Positions 58,325-64,000 of a DNA stretch of 64,000 nucleotides are shown piece by piece. Both the position numbers and the translations under genes were made by a program. The DNA lies in assembly GCA_049607205.1 (NCBI GenBank), contig JBMYWH010000008.1, positions 1-64,000 on the forward strand, read 5' to 3'. The notes under the pieces are model-generated. The model had not been told where the DNA came from. It ran no database searches and saw only the letters and a program-made list of their open reading frames with translations. This DNA comes from JBELHR01 sp049607205 (GTDB taxonomy: Bacteria > Bacteroidota > Bacteroidia > Flavobacteriales > Flavobacteriaceae). The number at the start of each line of letters is the position of its first letter. Positions within the stretch are counted from its first letter, which is position 1.

Positions 58325-59956
58325 ATGTCAAATAGAATTGTGATTATCGGTGGTCTTAGTGCAGGTCCTTCTGCAGCTGCTAAGGCTAGAAGAGAAGATG
58401 AGAATGCAGAGATTCTCTTATTTGAAAAAACAAACCATATTAGTTATGCGACTTGTGGAATTCCTTATGCCTTATCGGGTAAAATTAAGGATAGGGATAA
58501 ATTACTGGTAGTAAAACCTCAACTTCTAGAATCTAGATTTAAGGTAGAGATGCATTTGAATGAACCTGTAGAGGCTATAGATACTGAGAATAAAACAGTT
58601 CAAACTAACCAAGGTTCATATCATTATGATAAATTGATTTACGCCGCTGGAGCATTTGCATTTACCCCAGATATAAAAGGCTTAAAAGAAAATCCGAATT
58701 GGGCACATGCCAAATCTTTAGAGGATTATGATCGCATTATAAAAAGTGAAGCTTTTCAAAAAGCGAAAAGAGTAAGTATAATTGGAGCTGGTCTAATAGG
58801 GTTGGAAACCGCTGAAAACTTGGTCGAAAAAGGATTAGAAGTCAATGTAATTGAGCGTGGACAAACGGTTCTAGGACCATGGGGACAGAGCTTCGGTTAT
58901 ATGGCCGGCGAAATATTGAAAGATCATGGAGTGAATTTGAGAACGGGATCCGAAGTGGTTGAGTTAGCTGAGGATGGAAGTTTGATTCTCGATAGTGGTG
59001 AGTCCCTTGACTCTGACTTCTTGATTGTCTCGATTGGAGTTATTCCTAACACTGGACTTTTAAAGGATCGCGGAGTGGAGACTATTGGCAACGGTGCCAT
59101 TGTGGTCAATGATCACATGGAAACTTCAATTAAAGATGTTTATGCTGCAGGAGATTGTGCGGCGATTCCAGATCAGATTTTAAATCAATCGGGATGGTTT
59201 CCAATGGGAACTCATTCTAATAAGGCTGGTAGAGTTGCAGGAGTAAATGCCGTTGGAAAAAATGAAGTATTCAAGGGAGGTTACGGTACTGCAATCATGC
59301 AATTGTTTGATCATACAATTTCGAAAACTGGTAAAAATGCTCGTGATTTAGAACGTGCAGGAATTCCGTTTGAAAGAACTTTAATCATCGCAGGGGTAAC
59401 TCCTGGATTTTATCCAGACCCTAGTGATTTGATCCTAGAGATCTTTTATCATGCAGAATCTCATAGAATTTTAGGAGCTGAATTGTTGGGTAAAAAAGGA
59501 GTGGATAAGCGAACTGATGTCCTGGCAACTGCGATTTATGCAAAATTAAGTATCGATGATTTACCTCAACTTGATTTGGCTTACGCGCCACCTTATTCTC
59601 CGGCAAAAGACCCTGTGGTCGTAGCGGGTTTTGTCGCTGGGAACTCGATGAGCAAGTCCTATAAAGAAGTAGGAGTAGAAGCGGCTGAATCCCTAATTGA
59701 TTCTAAGCAAGATTTACAAGTATTAGATCTTAGAAATCCTGGAGAACTCAAAGCTGGAAAAATCGATGCAAGTATCAATATACCCTTGGATCAATTAAGA
59801 GAACGATTGGATGAATTGGATTCTAATAAACCTACCTTAGTCTATTGCGCTAAGGGGCTAAGAGGATATTTAGGAACTTTAATTCTCGCACAACATGGAT
59901 TCGGGAAACTCTACAATTTAGCAGGTGGATTTACCATGTGGAATAAACTCCACTAA
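58325..59956 (+). CDS. CoA-disulfide reductase with C-terminal rhodanese domain
   Basis: A 543-residue flavoprotein from ATG 58325 (a TTG two codons upstream is an alternative). The FAD Rossmann motif is 'RIVIIGGLSAGPSAAAKARR', the single active-site Cys sits in 'ISYATCGIPYAL' near residue 43, and the NAD(P)H Rossmann motif is 'RVSIIGAGLIGLETAENL' near 150. 'DVYAAGDCAA' (near 276) binds FAD. The dimerisation domain covers about 320-440. The rhodanese domain spans about 450-543 with active-site Cys in 'LVYCAKGLRGYLG'. CoADR-rhodanese fusions reduce CoA disulfides and per/polysulfides. With bshC nearby this fits low-molecular-weight thiol metabolism. Confidence 0.93.
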   Translation: MSNRIVIIGGLSAGPSAAAKARREDENAEILLFEKTNHISYATCGIPYALSGKIKDRDKLLVVKPQLLESRFKVEMHLNEPVEAIDTENKTVQTNQGSYHYDKLIYAAGAFAFTPDIKGLKENPNWAHAKSLEDYDRIIKSEAFQKAKRVSIIGAGLIGLETAENLVEKGLEVNVIERGQTVLGPWGQSFGYMAGEILKDHGVNLRTGSEVVELAEDGSLILDSGESLDSDFLIVSIGVIPNTGLLKDRGVETIGNGAIVVNDHMETSIKDVYAAGDCAAIPDQILNQSGWFPMGTHSNKAGRVAGVNAVGKNEVFKGGYGTAIMQLFDHTISKTGKNARDLERAGIPFERTLIIAGVTPGFYPDPSDLILEIFYHAESHRILGAELLGKKGVDKRTDVLATAIYAKLSIDDLPQLDLAYAPPYSPAKDPVVVAGFVAGNSMSKSYKEVGVEAAESLIDSKQDLQVLDLRNPGELKAGKIDASINIPLDQLRERLDELDSNKPTLVYCAKGLRGYLGTLILAQHGFGKLYNLAGGFTMWNKLH

Positions 59957-61152
59957 AAGAATTCATTATAATTAATATAAAACCCGCTCTGACCTTGTAT
60001 ACCGCGTGCATAATCGAAGGTGATGTTAGAACGGGTTAACTTTTTGAGCATGATTCTAAAACCTGTACCATAACCTGGAGCAACGCGATCAAACAACTTA
60101 ATCTCATCAAGTGATGAGGAAGCTGCAGAAACGTTCCCGAAGAAGACCATTCCATAACGATCTGGATGTTTCTTATCGATCCCTAATCTCAAACGGTATT
60201 CCAGTTCGGTATAGAAATAGTTTTCTCCTCTATATCTTCCTTGCTTATACCCTCGACCAGAAGTTCCTTTTTGATCCCAACCTAAAGAGGCTAAATTCAT
60301 ATAAGGCAATTTACCACTGGCTAAGAAGGTTCCCATAAACCAAAAGGCAAGAACATTATCTTTTTTCTCACTGAGTCTGAAATAATTTCTATAATCTAAG
60401 TTAAGCATTTGAGCCTCTTGTTCATTTCCCAAACCTTTGCCATAACCTTTATAAGTTAAATTGGCGTACCAACCCGAGGAGGCATTGGTAGGAATGTCAC
60501 GAGACTCCCAAGTAATGCTGAAGCCTAAGGCTAGGGATTGATAATTTTTAGTATCAAATCCATAAGCATTATTATATAGAAAATGAGAGGTGTAAACGGG
60601 TTGAGCTGCTTCTAAATCAAGAGCTTGGTCATTAATATTAGTATAGCGATCAAAGTAGACCCCTAGTCCAAGGAATAGATTAGAAACTACTCTAGTGGAC
60701 ATGGTTTCATGGAAACGCAATAGGTCGTACTCCATGGGCTGTTCTTTATTAAAAAGAGTATTTGCAATATCTTGTGTATCTCCTATACCCAAACCATAAG
60801 TGGGTTGTGAAGAAAGATAAAAACGCCAATCTCCATTAAAAATCCATCGATTACCAGGGGTATAAACATTGGATTTAAAATTAAACATCAACTGATTCAT
60901 CGTCGTGTAGGTCGTAGTTAGAACAGCATTGGAAATTGTCGTTTTCTTTGGTGTGTCAAAGGCGAAATTTGAAGCCAATGAAAGTCCAAACATAAAACCA
61001 TAGGCTGGATTAGAACTTACAAAAGGCAAGGGTTGAAGATTGAAAATGCCATTTGAAGCTATGCTATCTTTTTCAACGTTTTGAGCGCTAACTTTTACAG
61101 TCCACATAGTGAAAACAAGTAAAAGTATAGTCAGTTGTTTTAGTTTGATCAA
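59953..61152 (-). CDS. Omp85/BamA-like outer-membrane barrel protein, second copy
   Basis: A predicted 399-residue barrel. No ATG fits: TTG at 61152 gives 'MIKLKQLTILLLVFTMWTVK' followed by VSAQ, a good signal peptide, whereas TTG at 61179 adds nine polar residues and ATG at 61107 would delete the signal. Barrel features match the 57029-58225 protein: 'YGFMFGLSLASNF', 'GFSITWESRDIPTNASSGWY', 'GTSGRGYKQGRYRGENYFYT' and 'GYGTGFRIMLKKLTRSNITF'. There are no POTRA domains. It is convergent with the CoADR gene with a 4-bp overlap. Confidence 0.8.
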   Translation of the reverse strand: MIKLKQLTILLLVFTMWTVKVSAQNVEKDSIASNGIFNLQPLPFVSSNPAYGFMFGLSLASNFAFDTPKKTTISNAVLTTTYTTMNQLMFNFKSNVYTPGNRWIFNGDWRFYLSSQPTYGLGIGDTQDIANTLFNKEQPMEYDLLRFHETMSTRVVSNLFLGLGVYFDRYTNINDQALDLEAAQPVYTSHFLYNNAYGFDTKNYQSLALGFSITWESRDIPTNASSGWYANLTYKGYGKGLGNEQEAQMLNLDYRNYFRLSEKKDNVLAFWFMGTFLASGKLPYMNLASLGWDQKGTSGRGYKQGRYRGENYFYTELEYRLRLGIDKKHPDRYGMVFFGNVSAASSSLDEIKLFDRVAPGYGTGFRIMLKKLTRSNITFDYARGIQGQSGFYINYNEFF

Positions 61153-61208
61153 TTGATTTGTATTGATTGGTTCTTGCAAAAATACGGGAAATAGGCTTAA
61201 TCACGTGC

Positions 61209-62312
61209 TTAACCTGTCTTTTTTTGATAACTCAAGACTGCCCAGATATTAAAAAACAGCGCGATAATTACTAGAGAAATGAATTCAGATTTTAAATCCA
61301 TCAAACTACTTCCCTTTAAATAGATTCCTCTCATGGAGCTCATCATGTATTTTAATGGTGAAATATCCGATAAATATTGAGCCCATTGCGGCATATTTTC
61401 CACCGGTGTATACAGACCACTCATAAAGACAAAAGTGATCACAAAAAAGAACATCATAAACATGGCTTGCTGCACTGTTGTCGCGTAATTCGAAATTACG
61501 AGCCCAAAACCGGAATAACCCAAAATAAAGATCCCAACAAAAAGATACAAGGTCAGCAAGGATCCTTGGGGATACAAATCATAGACTAATATGCTTACAA
61601 TCATACAGACCGTTAATACCAACAGACCAACAACCCAATAAGGAATGAGTTTAGACAGTATGAATGTAGATTTTTTAATAGGTGTTACATTGATCTGTTC
61701 CATGGTTCCATTTTGTTTTTCGCCAACGATATTAAGTGCGGGAAGAAATCCTGAAATCATCGACAATACCATAATCATAATGGCAGGAATCATATACATA
61801 GGATAGGCTAGGGTTGGGTTGTACCAATAAGCTGACAGCAATTCTACGCCTCCTTGTTGTTCAATGGCTTGAGGCTTAATTTGATCAGAGAAGGAACGGA
61901 TGATTTGTGATAAATAACCTGATCCTAAGCCCCCTCTTATCCCATTGACGGCATTGACCATGAATAATAGTTTAATTTGCTTTTCTCCTCGTATAATCCG
62001 CTTCTCAAAATTAATTGGAATCTCTATAACGATATCCGTGTTTTTACTTTCGATATTATTCAAACCTTGCTGATCATTTTGAATCATTTCTTGTAAGTTG
62101 AAATAACCTGAAGATTTAATTTTTTCGATTAACTGATGAGAATAGGTCGATTGATCGTGATCGATAATACTGATTCGAATGTCCTTAACATCAAAATTCG
62201 CAACTAAAGGAAATATCAAAGTGGCCATAAAAGGCATCATGATAACGAGCCTTGGTAGAAAGCTATTCCTAATAAACTGTTTAAACTCTTTTTCTAATAA
62301 ATATTTCAACAT
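61209..62312 (-). CDS. ABC-2 permease (YbhR/YhhJ-like), second subunit
   Basis: A 367-residue permease with one N-terminal transmembrane helix (residues 22-40), a large extracytoplasmic domain (40-165) and five C-terminal helices (about 170-360). 'VGEKQNGTMEQINVTPIKKS' is the coupling-helix region typical of ABC-2 drug exporters. It lies 2 nt downstream of a homologous permease and after an ATPase, the YbhFSR-type layout. It probably exports drugs or other amphiphiles together with an HlyD-type adaptor located outside the window. Confidence 0.9.
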   Translation of the reverse strand: MLKYLLEKEFKQFIRNSFLPRLVIMMPFMATLIFPLVANFDVKDIRISIIDHDQSTYSHQLIEKIKSSGYFNLQEMIQNDQQGLNNIESKNTDIVIEIPINFEKRIIRGEKQIKLLFMVNAVNGIRGGLGSGYLSQIIRSFSDQIKPQAIEQQGGVELLSAYWYNPTLAYPMYMIPAIMIMVLSMISGFLPALNIVGEKQNGTMEQINVTPIKKSTFILSKLIPYWVVGLLVLTVCMIVSILVYDLYPQGSLLTLYLFVGIFILGYSGFGLVISNYATTVQQAMFMMFFFVITFVFMSGLYTPVENMPQWAQYLSDISPLKYMMSSMRGIYLKGSSLMDLKSEFISLVIIALFFNIWAVLSYQKKTG

Positions 62313-62314
62313 AA

Positions 62315-63424
62315 CTATTCGAGTCTAATTTTAAAGCGTTTGACACTGAGAATTATTAAAGCAATACTCATAAATATTAATATGGAGAATTCAAGTAGAA
62401 CCGATTTCAACCCCAATCCCATAATCATCACTTTTTTAAGCGCCATAATAAACCATTTTGCTGGTACAATATTGGATAATAGCTCAAGTACTAAAGGCAT
62501 GTTTTCTGTAGGAAAGAGTAGGCCAGAGAGCATAACTACGGGCAAAATCATTCCCATTGCACTCATAAGAAGTGCCACCAGTTGGGTTTGAGCAACAGAA
62601 GAAATTAATAAGCCTAAGGCTAAGGATAGTATCAAATAAACTTCACAAAGAATAAAAATATCAAACAGGCTTCCATTTATAGGAACGCCTAATACATAGT
62701 GACCGAGTATCAAAATGGTGATTAGATTGATATTAGAAAGAAAGAAATAAGGGACTAGCTTGGAGATGATTAAGGTAATTGGTTTTAAAGGAGAGACTAA
62801 TAAAAGTTCCATACTTCCGTTTTCTTTTTCTTTTGCCAATGAAACCGAACTCATCATCACAGCAATTAAAAGTAAAATCATTCCAATAACTCCGGGAACC
62901 GTATTGTATGTCCCTTCAAGGGTTGGGTTGTATAAGAATTTAACCTCAGGACTAAGTGTAGGTGTAGCATCCAAGAGACCTTTGCTCTCTGTGACGAAAA
63001 ATTGACCTAAAATCCCCGAAGCGTAATTCACCATAGTAGAGGCAGAGTTAGGGTCCGTTGCATCTGCAACCATCAAGATCTGTGGAACTTGACCACTGCC
63101 AAGTTTTTGATAAAAGTTTTGATCAAATACTAATGCAAAACGAATCTCCCCTGATCTGAAACCCTGTTCTAGGTGATCGCGATCCTTATAATTATTCGCG
63201 TAGGAAAAATATTCACTTTGGTCTAGTTTATTGATCATTTTTTGAGTCATATTGTTGGGACTCGGATTTAATACTCCAAAGGATGAGTTTTTCATATCTG
63301 TGCTTATCCCGAATCCAAAGAGGATTACCATAATCACCGGAAGGATCAGAATGATAATCGTCGTCCATCGATCCCTAAGGATATGTAGAAACTCTTTTTT
63401 TACAAATACGGTGAATTGACTCAT
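62315..63424 (-). CDS. ABC-2 permease (YbhS-like), first subunit
   Basis: A 369-residue permease with the same architecture as its neighbour: N-terminal helix (residues 20-40), extracytoplasmic domain to about 175, then five helices ('VPGVIGMILLLIAVMMSSVS' starts the block). The conserved cytoplasmic 'AKEKENGSMELLLVSPLKPI' is present near residue 200. It is separated by only 2 nt from both the ATPase gene upstream and the other permease downstream, so all three are one operon. The two permeases likely form a heterodimer. Confidence 0.9.
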   Translation of the reverse strand: MSQFTVFVKKEFLHILRDRWTTIIILILPVIMVILFGFGISTDMKNSSFGVLNPSPNNMTQKMINKLDQSEYFSYANNYKDRDHLEQGFRSGEIRFALVFDQNFYQKLGSGQVPQILMVADATDPNSASTMVNYASGILGQFFVTESKGLLDATPTLSPEVKFLYNPTLEGTYNTVPGVIGMILLLIAVMMSSVSLAKEKENGSMELLLVSPLKPITLIISKLVPYFFLSNINLITILILGHYVLGVPINGSLFDIFILCEVYLILSLALGLLISSVAQTQLVALLMSAMGMILPVVMLSGLLFPTENMPLVLELLSNIVPAKWFIMALKKVMIMGLGLKSVLLEFSILIFMSIALIILSVKRFKIRLE

Positions 63425-63426
63425 AA

Positions 63427-64000
63427 TTAAGATCGTTTAGCGGTTCTTGCCAAGGTTTCAAAAACCCCGTTCATGTCTGAACTTTGATATTTTTCTTTTA
63501 GTTTTTTAGGGCTATCTAAAGCCTCAATCTTTCCATCTACCATAATCGATACTCTGTTACAATATTCGGCTTCATCCATATAGTGGGTGGTCACAAAAAC
63601 CGTTATACCTCGATCGGAAGCTTGATAGATTAATTCCCAAAACTGTCTTCTGGTAATGGGGTCTACACCTCCGGTGGGTTCATCTAAAAATACAATAATA
63701 GGATCGTGAATAATGGCGGCGATAAAAGCTAGTTTTTGTTTCCATCCTAAAGGCAGATCACTAACCAATGCGTTCTTGGATCCTAGGAAGCCTAAAATCC
63801 CTAATTGATGGTCAATTTTTGTATTAATTTCTTTTTTAGGAACTCCATAGATACCACAATACATTTTCAAATTCTCATATACGGTAAGATCTTCATAAAG
63901 AGAGAATTTTTGACTCATATAGCCAATTCTCTTTTTAATTTCTTCAGATTGATTAGAGATGTTAAAGCCTGCCACAGTTGCACTTCCACTACTAGGTTTT
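63427..64000 (-). CDS. ABC transporter ATP-binding protein, 5' end outside window
   Basis: The C-terminal 191 codons of an ABC ATPase; the frame stays open to the right edge and upstream codons read 'KPSSGSATVAGFNISNQ', so the Walker A part is beyond the window. Visible are the Q-loop 'RIGYMSQKFSLYEDLTVYEN', a signature region 'SDLPLGWKQKLAFIAAI' (LxLGWKQ in place of LSGGxxQ), Walker B 'VFLDEPTGGVDP' and the H-loop 'FVTTHYMDEAEY'. This is YbhF-like in pattern. It belongs to the operon with the two permeases. Confidence 0.92.
   Translation of the reverse strand, partial: KPSSGSATVAGFNISNQSEEIKKRIGYMSQKFSLYEDLTVYENLKMYCGIYGVPKKEINTKIDHQLGILGFLGSKNALVSDLPLGWKQKLAFIAAIIHDPIIVFLDEPTGGVDPITRRQFWELIYQASDRGITVFVTTHYMDEAEYCNRVSIMVDGKIEALDSPKKLKEKYQSSDMNGVFETLARTAKRS

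Noticed and set aside
1..64000. tRNA or rRNA genes
   Set aside because: No intergenic stretch contained a T-loop GTTCRANNC with a matching acceptor stem, and no rRNA-like sequence was seen. This was by eye only.

Overview
The window looks like a chromosomal segment of a marine-type flavobacterium (Bacteroidota, Flavobacteriia). It is AT-rich. Several starts are preceded by the Bacteroidota -7 promoter element TAnnTTTG rather than by a strong Shine-Dalgarno sequence. It encodes a giant surface protein with a type IX secretion (type B) C-terminal domain, menaquinone, bacillithiol and heme A enzymes, and Bacteroidota-specific families such as the DUF4295 protein beside rpmB-rpmG. I see no tRNA, rRNA, CRISPR array, IS element or prophage.

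Layout. 0-1.6 kb: ECF sigma factor, probable anti-sigma factor and a periplasmic sensor-like protein. 1.7-7.4 kb: a conserved unknown protein, a PhnP-like metallohydrolase, and a compact minus-strand operon (LolD-type ATPase, MTA/SAH nucleosidase, dihydroorotase-like protein, esterase). 7.4-13.5 kb: a DUF5916-type outer-membrane protein, sucC and uvrB. 13.5-24.7 kb: one 3723-residue cell-surface protein built from about 30 Cys-Asp-rich modules, including a recent 1506-bp (five-module) duplication. 24.8-27.2 kb: an ABC-2 exporter and a pRiA4b ORF-3-like protein. 27.2-37.6 kb: menaquinone genes (menI-like, menF, menD, menB), interrupted by a DASS carboxylate transporter with a porin, a half-length S1 protein, two small outer-membrane barrels and a degenerate esterase-like protein. 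37.7-38.7 kb: heme A synthase.

38.7-45.2 kb holds the most interesting block, a probable damage-inducible mutagenesis/repair cassette. A self-cleaving XRE-S24 (LexA-like) repressor is followed directly by a DnaQ exonuclease-GIY-YIG (UvrC-like) fusion. Divergently transcribed are a short DnaE-type C-family polymerase and a Y-family polymerase. A perfect 8-1-8 palindrome plus an extra half-site lies in the 63-bp intergenic region and overlaps or abuts the predicted -7 boxes on both strands.

45.2-64 kb is mostly housekeeping: cinA, rpmB-rpmG-DUF4295, ftsY, rimO, an M14 peptidase, bshC, a coiled-coil lipoprotein, a CLC-F-type fluoride/proton antiporter, a FUSC membrane protein, two Omp85-like barrels flanking a CoA-disulfide reductase-rhodanese protein, and a drug-type ABC-2 exporter whose ATPase runs off the right edge.

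All calls come from reading motifs in the given sequence. No database search was run.
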